A DNA stretch of 64,000 bases, taken from S015-6 sp964479535 (GTDB lineage: Bacteria; Desulfobacterota; DSWW01). A program made the translations under genes and the position numbers. The DNA is taken from contig CAYZMM010000004.1 of NCBI GenBank assembly GCA_964479535.1, positions 62,001-126,000 of the forward strand. The letters are read 5' to 3'. Shown here piece by piece: positions 40,007-48,341 of this stretch. The notes beneath the pieces were generated by a model. That model was not told the origin of the DNA. It saw only the letters and a program-made list of their open reading frames with translations, and made no database searches. Within the stretch, counting starts at the first letter, position 1. Every line of letters begins with the position of its first letter.

Positions 40007-42754
40007 ATGGACCGATTCTACGGTTGGATCGTCCGCAGGCCGAAGCTGATTCTCCTCCTCCTCGTTCTTCCCACAGCATTCCTTGCCCTTCAGGCGCGAC
40101 ACATCCGGTTGGACAGCTCCATCGAGAGCCTCCTGCCGAGGGAAGACCCTGAAAAGAAGTACTACGAAGAGATTCGTCAACTCTACGGCAGTGACGAGAT
40201 CGTCGTGATCGGCCTCATGGCGGACAACGTCTACAGGCCGGAAACCGTTCAGAAGATCGAGCGGATCACGGAAAAGATCCGAGAGATGCCCGAGGTGAAG
40301 AGCGTTGCGAGCCTCACCAACGCGCAGGATGTGATCAAATCCGTTGCCGAGGACACCCTGCTCATCCCGGAGATTCCCACCACCGAGGAAGGATGGGAAG
40401 AGGTCAAGGGCAGGGTCGCCGAGCACCCCGTCTATCTGAAGAACCTGGTCTCCCCCGATGGTCGCGCGGCCGCGATCAACGTCACCTTCCTGGAGAGTGT
40501 GTCGGACGAGGCGTTCCTGCGCCGCGGGATCGACGAGAGAATTCAGAAGATCCTGGACGCGGAACAGGGGCCGGAGAAGCTCTACTACACGGGGCTTCCT
40601 CGCTTCAAGGTCCACGTGGTCCAATCCATGCGGGGAGATTTGAAGTCCTTTCTCCCCCTGGTGCTGCTCTGCATCGCTGTCGTCATGTTCGCAAGCTTCC
40701 GCTCTCTGCGTGGGGTGATCCTGCCTGCGGTTACCTCCGTCGTAGGCCTGACCTGGACCCTCGGGATCATGGTGCTGGCCGGAAGTTCCCTGAGCCTGGG
40801 GAGCATCACACTTCCCCCTTTGCTCCTCGTCCTGGGCACGGTCTACTCCCTGCACGTGGTGGCCGAGTACTACGAATTGGCCCGGCCCGGCACGCCGGCG
40901 GGCGAGGTGGTCCTCGAGACCCTCAGAAAGACCGGAATGCCCGTCCTGATTACGGCACTGACCACCGCCCTGGGCTTCGCGGCCCTGGCCGTGAACCGCA
41001 TCGTCAGTATCCGGGAGATGGGCCTCTTCTCCGCAGCAGGCATCCTGTTCGCCTTCCTGCTCTCGGTGACCCTTGTGCCGGCGATCCTCTGCCTGTTGCC
41101 GCTGCCCAAGAGGCGGGCAGACCGGTTTTCGCCCGTGTTGACCTCGACACTTCAACGGATAAGCCGCCTGGACATCCGATACCGCAGGCCGATCATCCTT
41201 GCGGGAATCCTCATTGCGGTCCTCGCAGCCTGGCAGATTCCCTCGATCATGGTGGACTCGAACTTCCAGTCCTTCTTCCGCAAAGACGACCCGATCCGCA
41301 AGGCCAGCGATGTCATCAACGAGCATCTTGCCGGAAGCTCTGCCTTCTACGTCACCATCGACGGCGAGAAGACGGGCCTCGTGAAGAAATGGGACACCTT
41401 GAAGCGAATCAAAGAGCTTCAGCTCTACATCGACGCTTTGCCCGGAATCGAGAAGACGATTTCCCTGGTGGACTACTGCGAGATCCTGGACAGAGGGATT
41501 CAGGCCGTGCCCCCCTGGGAGGAACCGCCCGAGCCGCAGGAGCCGGAGCCCCAGACGACCTTCTGGGAGAATCCTTCCCAGCTCGACGGCGTCATGCAGC
41601 TGGTGTTCCTGAATGCGAAGAGCATATCCGGCGTTGCGAACCATCCCGTGTTCTCGCGGACGAACATCATCGTTCGCACCTCCCTCACCCACGCCAGCGA
41701 TGTGGCCGCCACGGTGGAGAAGATCGAGGCGTTTGCCGCCGAGACCTTTCCCCCGGAGCTCACCGTGAGGACCACCGGCGAGTTGATCCTTCACACTCGC
41801 ACGAGCGGCGACATCGTGAGGGGGCAGATTCAGAGCCTGGGGCTTGCCGCCGGGATCATCTTCCTCGTCATGTCGACCATGTTTCTCTCCGTTCGGATCG
41901 GCCTGATCGCCATGGTTCCGAACCTCTTCCCGATCATGGTCTTCTTCGGGCTCATGGGCGCCTCAGGGGCCGTCCTCAGCCTGAGCACGAATATCATTGC
42001 CGCGATTGTCCTGGGGATCGCCGTGGACGATACCATCCACCTCATGTCACGCCTGAGTTCCCAGGTCAGGGCAACGGCCGACCGGGAAGAGGCCCTCCTT
42101 CACACCTTCTCCACCGTGGGGAAGCCCGTCTTCTACACGTCCGTGATCCTGTTCCTGGGCTTTCTCACGCTCTGCGTCTCCTCCTTTGTGCCGATCCGGG
42201 AATTCGGCATTCTGGCCGCCTTCACGATGATCGTGGCTCTTGGCGCAGATGTGGTCTTGTTGCCCGCCATCCTGTCGACCACGCGGTTCATCACCCTGTG
42301 GGATCTGCTCTATCTCAAGCTGGGCCGGGATCCGCACAAGGTCATTCCCCTCTTTGACGGACTGAGGCCCTTGCAGGCCAAGATCGTCACCCTCATGGGC
42401 GAACTCAAGACCTTCACCCACGGCGATGCGATCGTCCGTCAGGGGGATATGGGCAATGAAATGTTCGTTCTGCTCAAAGGCACGGCGGAGATTCACATCC
42501 AGGCCGAAGGCCGGTCCAGACGCATTGCCGGGCTCGAGAGAGGGGACGTCTTTGGAGAAATGGGACTGCTTCGCCATCATGAACGCACGGCAGACGTCGT
42601 TGCTTCCGAAGATGTGGAAGTCCTGGCCGTAAACGAGCGCTTCCTCTCGCGCATCAAGCGCCGGTACCCGCGAATCGGCGCCCAGATCTTCTTCAATGTG
42701 GCAAAGATCCTCAGTGACCGCCTCGAAGAGGCAAGAAAGGTCCCCTCGGTATAG
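40007..42754 (+). CDS. RND/MMPL-type transporter with C-terminal cyclic-nucleotide-binding domain
   Basis: 915 residues. Two RND halves, each with a first span, a periplasmic domain and a bundle of spans (for example SFLPLVLLCIAVVMFASF and IIAAIVLGIAVDDTIHLMSR with the conserved Asp pair). Near residue 785 the membrane part ends and a cAMP/cGMP-binding domain follows: FTHGDAIVRQGDMGNEMFVL, then the phosphate-binding cassette RGDVFGEMGLLRHHERTADV with its Glu and Arg, then a C-terminal helix. RND proteins export lipids, hopanoids or drugs using proton force. The fusion suggests gating of export by a cyclic nucleotide, fitting the adjacent cyclase genes. ATG has GGAG 5 bases upstream. Confidence 0.88.
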   Translation: MDRFYGWIVRRPKLILLLLVLPTAFLALQARHIRLDSSIESLLPREDPEKKYYEEIRQLYGSDEIVVIGLMADNVYRPETVQKIERITEKIREMPEVKSVASLTNAQDVIKSVAEDTLLIPEIPTTEEGWEEVKGRVAEHPVYLKNLVSPDGRAAAINVTFLESVSDEAFLRRGIDERIQKILDAEQGPEKLYYTGLPRFKVHVVQSMRGDLKSFLPLVLLCIAVVMFASFRSLRGVILPAVTSVVGLTWTLGIMVLAGSSLSLGSITLPPLLLVLGTVYSLHVVAEYYELARPGTPAGEVVLETLRKTGMPVLITALTTALGFAALAVNRIVSIREMGLFSAAGILFAFLLSVTLVPAILCLLPLPKRRADRFSPVLTSTLQRISRLDIRYRRPIILAGILIAVLAAWQIPSIMVDSNFQSFFRKDDPIRKASDVINEHLAGSSAFYVTIDGEKTGLVKKWDTLKRIKELQLYIDALPGIEKTISLVDYCEILDRGIQAVPPWEEPPEPQEPEPQTTFWENPSQLDGVMQLVFLNAKSISGVANHPVFSRTNIIVRTSLTHASDVAATVEKIEAFAAETFPPELTVRTTGELILHTRTSGDIVRGQIQSLGLAAGIIFLVMSTMFLSVRIGLIAMVPNLFPIMVFFGLMGASGAVLSLSTNIIAAIVLGIAVDDTIHLMSRLSSQVRATADREEALLHTFSTVGKPVFYTSVILFLGFLTLCVSSFVPIREFGILAAFTMIVALGADVVLLPAILSTTRFITLWDLLYLKLGRDPHKVIPLFDGLRPLQAKIVTLMGELKTFTHGDAIVRQGDMGNEMFVLLKGTAEIHIQAEGRSRRIAGLERGDVFGEMGLLRHHERTADVVASEDVEVLAVNERFLSRIKRRYPRIGAQIFFNVAKILSDRLEEARKVPSV

Positions 42755-42799
42755 AGCGAGTTGCCCGAACAGCCTTGCCGGGGAACCAGGGAGGCAGAG

Positions 42800-43627
42800 A
42801 TGAAGATCACCTTCTATGGCACCCGAGGCTCCACGCCCATACCTGAACCGGATTACTTCCAGGTCGGCGGCAACACACCGTGCGTCCTGTTCACTTCCGA
42901 CAACGGAAGAATCGCCATCTTCGACGCGGGCACGGGAATCCGCAAGCTGGGCAACGAACTGCTGGCTCGCGGGCACCAGCAGTTCGACAATATCTTCATC
43001 GCCCTCTCACATACCCACTGGCATCACATTCAAGGGTTCCCCTTCTTTCTCCCCGCATACGATCCGGCCCGCCACTTCACCATCACCATTATTGGAAGAG
43101 AGCGAGAGACGAAGAACCTCGAGGACATCTTTTCGACGCAGATGCAGCGCGAGTTCTTCCCCGTTCCCCTGGAGAAGATGGGGGCGAAGATGACCTTTTC
43201 CACACCCGAGACAACCCGTTTTACCACGCCGATTACAGGAAACAAGGTGATTACGCTCAGGCACAACCATCCTGGTGGGGCCTACAGCTACCGCGTCGAG
43301 GGTTCCGGAAAGACCTTCGTCTACTGCACGGATGTGGAACACACGGATGGGATCGATCCGAACATCGTCGCCCTCGCCAGAGAGGCCGACCTTCTGGTCC
43401 ATGATGCACAGTTCACCCCGGAGGAGCTGAAGGAGAAGAAAGGCTGGGCCCACAGCAGTTGGGAGCAGGCGGTGGAGGTGGCGGAGCAATCCGGCGCAAA
43501 GAGACTGGCGCTCTTTCATCACGATCCGGAACACAGCGACCCCTTTCTCTTCCGAATGGAGAAAGCGTGTCAGAAGCGGTTCGCAGAGGCCTTTCTTGCC
43601 CGAGAGGGAATGGAAATCGAGTTATAG
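42800..43627 (+). CDS. MBL-fold metallo-hydrolase with altered metal motif
   Basis: 275 residues from ATG 42800, with GGGAGGCAGAG upstream, 45 bases after the RND gene. MKITFYGTRGSTPIP and FDAGTGIRKLG are the start of the RNase Z/phosphodiesterase-like MBL family. The metal motif reads H71-T-H73-W-H75-H76 where HxHxDH is expected, so the Asp ligand is His. Later ligands look intact (NHPGG, YCTDVEHTDG, ALFHHDPEHSD). Related proteins include cyclic nucleotide phosphodiesterases, which would suit the neighbourhood, but activity and substrate are unproven. Confidence 0.75.
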   Translation: MKITFYGTRGSTPIPEPDYFQVGGNTPCVLFTSDNGRIAIFDAGTGIRKLGNELLARGHQQFDNIFIALSHTHWHHIQGFPFFLPAYDPARHFTITIIGRERETKNLEDIFSTQMQREFFPVPLEKMGAKMTFSTPETTRFTTPITGNKVITLRHNHPGGAYSYRVEGSGKTFVYCTDVEHTDGIDPNIVALAREADLLVHDAQFTPEELKEKKGWAHSSWEQAVEVAEQSGAKRLALFHHDPEHSDPFLFRMEKACQKRFAEAFLAREGMEIEL

Positions 43628-43796
43628 ATCGTCGTTTTCCAAGCGAGGTGCACGTGTGTAAGGATGTCGTCCAAGCCCCCATGCGGCCATGAGGCAGGGT
43701 TCGATATCATTGTGGAGAGGCCACAAGAACTTGACCAGCTCCGCAATTGGAGAAGTAGCGTTTTCGGCGTGGCCCTTCGTGAAGGCAAGGTTCTCC

Positions 43797-43898
43797 ATGA
43801 AGCGGCGTGGTGATCCTGAAGTGGCGGCCTGGCTGAAGAAGGCACAGGGTGATCTCCGTATGGCTCGTCCGGCCATCGAGACGGAAGATCCGCTTTAG
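43797..43898 (+). pseudogene. HEPN-domain remnant
   Basis: A short frame MKRRGDPEVAAWLKKAQGDL then RMARPAIETEDPL and stop. It matches the first helix of HEPN proteins, partners of nucleotidyltransferase-like antitoxins, but ends after 33 residues. The rest of the gap 43628-43960 shows no other gene. Confidence 0.5.
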
Positions 43899-43960
43899 GA
43901 CCAAGCGTGAATTCGGCGGCATTCAGAATGGAGTCGTCGCCTGCCAACGGCCTGAATTCC

Positions 43961-44935
43961 TTATCCTTCCGAAGGTAAATCTGCCAGCTCCTTCCTAACC
44001 TTCTCCGGCTCAATCAGGGCACCCAATCGCTCGAGAATCTTCACGGCATCGGCCAGGTATTCGCGGGTCTTTTCCATGTTTCCTTGCATCTTGTAGAAGC
44101 GGCCCATAGACGCGTAGGCTAGGGCGAGTTCATTCTCGGCCTTGTTTTCCTTTGCCAGTTCCACACTTCTCTCAAAATGGGGAAGACCTTCTTCCGAACC
44201 GGTTGCCACGGCAATTTCTCCAAGCAGTCGGTAAGCCCATGGGAGGAACACGCGCCCGTTGCGGCGGGATTGCAGTTCAAGATGTACGTCAAGCATTTCC
44301 CTCGCTTTATCGTGCTCTTGTTCCGAACAGAACACTTCTCCTAGAATGGCGGTGGAGAAGAGTTCGGCCACTACGAATCGCGAGCTTCTGAACAGAGGGA
44401 TAAGAGTCTCGATCACCTCCGGTTCTTTCCCTACATTGCCCGTTCGGCAACGGGCCCAGGCCAGGCATGTTATCGCCAGAGCCATGTCTCCCGGCGTGGA
44501 AGCCTTTTGCACCGCCAACTCGCCATATGCTATCGCTTGCTGGAGATCCCATTTGAACGTGTGCGATACGCATAGTGTGAAGTAAGACCATGAGCTGTTG
44601 CTGTTATCCGCGTAGTTCTCAGCGATCCTGCATGCCTCTTCACCCAGCTTTTCCGCCTCACTCCACCGTCCGAGAAATGCGTTCGTCCATGTTGCTGCAT
44701 TCAACGCCCACACCGAAGTACGGAGGTTGAACTGTTTGTCCATCTGGGCGAAGCACTTCTCCTTCAATGAGGACACCGCCTCCAGATCGCCCAACCACAT
44801 ATGATCCCATTCCATAATGCAGTACGCATACCCTGCATCTTCAGCATTTCCCGCCGACTCACACAGTTCGGCCGCTTTACTCAGTGTAGATATGCCTTGC
44901 CGTGGGAGACCGAGAAAGCTTCCAGTACCCGGCAT
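43961..44935 (-). pseudogene. Cyclase-ATPase-TPR copy 4, TPR tail
   Basis: About 310 residues of TPR repeats (SKAAELCESAGNAEDAGYAY to RKELADLPSEG). It belongs to a different sub-branch of the family from copies 1-3. It is joined directly, in another frame, to a short ATPase fragment (CRVLEAFSVSHGKAY at about 44890-44950); nearly the whole ATPase domain is missing. No start site precedes it. Confidence 0.7.
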
Positions 44936-44949
44936 CCCTTAGCCAGAGG

Positions 44950-45820
44950 TGTCTTGAACTCATAGACAACGCAACAGGCCTCGTTTCGCCGACACCTCCA
45001 AGGGGGTCCTTATCGGCCCTACGCCCTGAAGCTCGTATACACGCAGCGCCTCCGAGGTTCCCGCGATTTTCGACTCCCCCAGGTCCAGGAGTTGGAAAAC
45101 CCCCTCCACGAGCCGCGCCGTGTGTTGGCTCAGATAGGCGTGGCCCGGCTCTGCGAGTTGCTCGACTCGCTGCGCTAAACCCACCGTCTGCCCCTGAGCC
45201 GTGTAGTCCATGCGCAGGTCATCTCCGATCCTCCCCACCACCACTTCCCCGGAATTCAGGCCGAGACGGGCCGAGAAGTTCAAGCCCCGCTGCAAGCGAA
45301 GCTCTTGCGCGTACTTTCTAAGTTGCTCACAGAGTGCCAGAGCCGAGTAGCAGGCCCTCTGCGCATGGTCTTCGTGCGCGATAGGCGCACCGAAGAGCGC
45401 CATGATCCCGTCACCCGTGTACTGGTTGATGGTCCCTTCGTAACGGTGGACCCCATCGGCCAGGATCTGGAAGAAACGATCAAGGATCCGGTGCCACTCC
45501 TCGGGGTCGACCTGTTCGGCCAACTCCATGGACCCTTTCACGTCGGCAAACAGCACCGTCACCTGCTTCCGTTCGCCTTCAAGTGCCGACTTGGTCTGGA
45601 GGATCTTGTCGGCGAGATATTTGGGGGTGTAGGACTGAGGCTGAGAGTAGTCGATCGAAGGGGCCTCCGCGGGCTTTCTGAGATCATGGCCGCATTTCTT
45701 GCAGAATTTGCCATCCGCGGGCGTCTCCGACCCGCATTTGGGGCAACGGTATTCGATGGGATTCCCGCAGTCGATGCAAAACTCAGCATCGTCAGGGTTC
45801 TGTTTGACAAAGCCCGTCTA
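44950..45820 (-). pseudogene. Cyclase-ATPase-TPR copy 4, headless zinc-ribbon and cyclase part
   Basis: The frame starts without a Met just after the ligase stop codon: TGFVKQNPDDAEFCIDCGNP, then CPKCGSETPADGKFCKKCGH, linker, and a complete cyclase domain (LFADVKGSMELAEQ, NQYTGDGIMALFG, GQTVGLAQRVEQ) resembling copy 1. About six codons of the first zinc ribbon are lost. It breaks off at KRGLLRCL near 44960. The longest formal frame is 44960-45562 from a GTG. Confidence 0.75.
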
Positions 45821-47395
45821 CTCTCCTGACAGGGTTTTCGCTTTGAGGGTTCTCTTGTCTACCTTTCCTGTGGGATTGATGGGCATGGAGTCAAGGAATC
45901 GGATATCCCGGGGACGCTTGTAGTCGGCCAGTTTGTCCTGGGTGAAATCGTGGAGTTCTTCGGCTGTGACCTTCTCGCCCGGCTTCAGTGCCACGAAGGC
46001 CAGTACGTCTTCGCCGAGCTCCGGATGGGGCTTTGCAACCACCGCGCACTGTCCCACAGCCGGGTGTTCGTACAAAACACTCTCCACCTCCAAGGAGTAG
46101 ACGTTGAATCCCCCGCGGACGATCATGTCCTTCTTGCGGTCTGTGAAGTAGAGGTAACCCTCGTCATCGCTCCGTCCCATGTCTCCGGTGTAAAGCCAGC
46201 CGTCTCGTAGGGTCTGCGCGGTAGCTTCCGGGTTCTTGTAGTATTCCTTCATGACGTTCGGCCCACGGAGGACGATCTCTCCCACGTCTCCAGGGTCCAG
46301 GTTGTGTCCCTGGTCGTCCACGATCCGGAATTCCTGTTCCGGTGCCCACGGATGGCCCACCGATCCAAGCTTGGTGTGTGTTTCAGCCGCATTCAGGGTT
46401 GTCCCACCGGTCCCCGCCTCTGTCAGGGCATAGGTCGTGTATACCTTGATACCCGGCCACGCAGCGTGCACTCTCCGGATGACTTCCTCGGGCATGGCCG
46501 CAGCGCCCGAGATGAGCGACCGAAGGGAGGAGGTGTCGAACTCTCTGAATCGAGGGTGATTCAAGAGGAAGACAAACATGGCGGGTGCACCGCCGTAGCT
46601 CGTGGGCCGTTCCTTCTCGATGGTCTCAAAGGTCTTCACCGGGTCGAAGGTTTCCTCGAGGATGAGTACCGGCGCGGAATAGAGCCACAACATCATGACC
46701 GAGCTGCAGCCGCTCGAGGTGAAAAAAGGGTAGCAATTCTGGGTGCGGGGCACTCCGTGATGAAGGCGTGACAAACCTAGGGAAGCGCCGATCAATCGGC
46801 CACAGGCAACCTTGTTCGCCTGGGTGAGTACAACCCCCTTCGGAAGGCCCGTGGTCCCGCTTGTGTACAATATGTCGGCTTCATCGTCCGGGCCGATGGA
46901 GACTGCCGGTGGAGAGCCCGAGGAAGCCATCCGCTTCGTGAACGATTCGACCCAGTCCGGCAGTTCCTGTCCCTCCTTTTCGATTCCCACATAGCCCTTG
47001 ATGTTCAGCCGCTCCCGTATCTGATCGACCAGGGGAAGGAAGTCGTGCCCTCCGATCATCCAGTCCGCGTCCGAGTGCTCCACGATGTACTCCACTTCCC
47101 GCGGGACCAGCCGGACGTTGATCGGGACGAACACGGCACCCAGCTTGTGGATCGCGAGGTACGTGTAGTAGCACTCGACGCTGTTGGTGAGCATGAACGC
47201 GACCTTCTCACCCTTCTTCACACCCAGGTCTGAAAGTCCGGCCGCGAGCCGTGTCGACTGCTCGTCCATCTCCCCCCAGGTGTGACGAAGCCACTCCCTG
47301 GTCCGGTACGAGAAGGAAACAAAGGCCTCCCGGTCCGGGAAGTCGTCCACGTTTCGCTCCAGCAATTCGCGAATGGTCTCCGGTGCTCGCCACAT
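45818..47395 (-). CDS. AMP-dependent acyl-CoA synthetase (ligase)
   Basis: 525 residues from an ATG with GGGGGAG upstream. AMP-binding loop DILYTSGTTGLPKGVVL, then YGGAPAMFVFLL, TYALTEAGTGGTT, the hinge YTGDMGRSDDEGYLYFTDR and the catalytic Lys in INPTGKVDKRTLKAK. It activates a fatty or other carboxylic acid to its CoA ester. Its promoter (47427-47461) is of the kind found before the cyclase genes, and its stop codon directly abuts headless cyclase copy 4. It may serve the hotdog dehydratases at 25917-26941 in a fatty acid pathway. Confidence 0.88.
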   Translation of the reverse strand: MWRAPETIRELLERNVDDFPDREAFVSFSYRTREWLRHTWGEMDEQSTRLAAGLSDLGVKKGEKVAFMLTNSVECYYTYLAIHKLGAVFVPINVRLVPREVEYIVEHSDADWMIGGHDFLPLVDQIRERLNIKGYVGIEKEGQELPDWVESFTKRMASSGSPPAVSIGPDDEADILYTSGTTGLPKGVVLTQANKVACGRLIGASLGLSRLHHGVPRTQNCYPFFTSSGCSSVMMLWLYSAPVLILEETFDPVKTFETIEKERPTSYGGAPAMFVFLLNHPRFREFDTSSLRSLISGAAAMPEEVIRRVHAAWPGIKVYTTYALTEAGTGGTTLNAAETHTKLGSVGHPWAPEQEFRIVDDQGHNLDPGDVGEIVLRGPNVMKEYYKNPEATAQTLRDGWLYTGDMGRSDDEGYLYFTDRKKDMIVRGGFNVYSLEVESVLYEHPAVGQCAVVAKPHPELGEDVLAFVALKPGEKVTAEELHDFTQDKLADYKRPRDIRFLDSMPINPTGKVDKRTLKAKTLSGE

Positions 47396-47426
47396 AGTGC
47401 TCCCCCATTTCTCGGTGATGAAACCG

Positions 47427-47461
47427 TTCTAAAACATAGAAAATAGAGATAAGAGTGTCAA
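47427..47461 (-). promoter_or_regulatory. Promoter with TTCTA-N5-TAGAA operator, acyl-CoA ligase
   Basis: TTGACA (47461-47456), 17 bases, TATGTT (47438-47433) on the minus strand. The palindrome TTCTA-N5-TAGAA lies at 47427-47441. Together with the ones at 30690 and 39636 it indicates a shared regulator. Confidence 0.72.
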
Positions 47462-47647
47462 TGATTTCTTTGTGTTCGGAAAGGTGTGGGCGCCGTGAAG
47501 GGGGATGGCAGCACATGTCAATCGAGTGGGCTTTTGGATAGTTCCTTTTTGCTCGTAAAGAAAATATACGAACCGTCGGCAGTTGCAGGCTCCTCCGCAT
47601 TCTTCTAAAAGCTATACACTTTGGGGGTTTATGTTTGGCCTGATGGG

Positions 47648-47664
47648 ATGGCACGTCCGTTGCT
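47648..47664 (+). promoter_or_regulatory. Sigma-54-type promoter before a small membrane protein gene
   Basis: ATGGCACGTCCGTTGCT, with GG at 47650-47651 and GC at 47662-47663, 10 bases between. The match continues past the core (CTACCC...GATC) with the site at 39783. It is 65 bases before the ATG at 47730. Confidence 0.7.
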
Positions 47665-47729
47665 CTACCCTCTGATCAAACAAGAAACCCAAACACGGAG
47701 GACAGCATGAGAGAAGGGAGGGTGTCACA

Positions 47730-47936
47730 ATGAAAGCGAGTAGAAACACCATCCGACTCCGAGGGCCGGCTGATGTTTCGTCGCCCTGGGAAGAGGTGAA
47801 GGAGTGGGCGAGAAGGAACGTCACGAACGATAGGGTTGCTGAGGTCAGCCTGTCACTGGCGGCCGCTGCTTCGCTATGCTATCTGGGAGCCAGGATCTTC
47901 GTGGGTGTGCAGAACTACGTGATGTATGCCTATTAG
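47730..47936 (+). CDS. Small single-span membrane protein
   Basis: 68 residues with GGGAGGG about 8 bases before the ATG. The first 40 residues are charged (SSPWEEVKEWARRNVTNDRV), then one membrane span (SLSLAAAASLCYLGARIFVG) and a short tail. No family recognised. Its place right after a sigma-54-type promoter with a good ribosome site argues that it is a real, conditionally expressed gene. Confidence 0.55.
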   Translation: MKASRNTIRLRGPADVSSPWEEVKEWARRNVTNDRVAEVSLSLAAAASLCYLGARIFVGVQNYVMYAY

Positions 47937-47960
47937 GCGGGTTACGTCTGAGCTGAGGGA

Positions 47961-47978
47961 TTCCCGCCTACGCGGGAA
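47961..47978. repeat. Short palindromic repeat in the 47937-48341 gap
   Basis: TTCCCGC-CTAC-GCGGGAA, a common bacterial intergenic hairpin type; a related CTGGATTCCGGCGA lies at 48022. The rest of the gap holds only the promoter at 48195. Confidence 0.5.
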
Positions 47979-48194
47979 TGACTGAGAAGTGAGCGAATGA
48001 ACCGCACCTCCAAGCCACCCCTGGATTCCGGCGAGTGCGGTAATGGCGGGTCCTGCTATGATGTGCAAGAATAGACGGCCCCTCAAAACCGAAGGCTTCA
48101 CGCTCACTCCTTCACTTCGGCTCTCCCCCAAAAAGCTTCTCCCAAATGTAGAATCCATTGTTCTCCCCCCTGCAATTGCAGAAAATCTATTTCC

Positions 48195-48222
48195 TTGACA
48201 AGATAATTTTAATTTATATAAA
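48195..48222 (+). promoter_or_regulatory. Sigma-70-type promoter of the PAS histidine kinase
   Basis: TTGACA (48195-48200), 16 bases, TATAAA (48217-48222), inside a strongly AT-rich stretch, 120 bases before the kinase start. Confidence 0.6.
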
Positions 48223-48341
48223 GTTTATTTGCCGCAGAGGTCCTGTGCCCCCAAGGACTACTCGCCCTTACGTTGCTCTCTCTGGTGCTCATCCTGCCCC
48301 GGAGGGGGACACTGTTTCGCCTTTTGGAGCGAGAAGCTGAC

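Noticed and set aside
39679..40152. Plus-strand frame of 157 codons between cyclase copy 3 and the RND gene
   Set aside because: It spans the sigma-54 site and runs into the RND gene in another frame; no ribosome site and no similarity to a known family.
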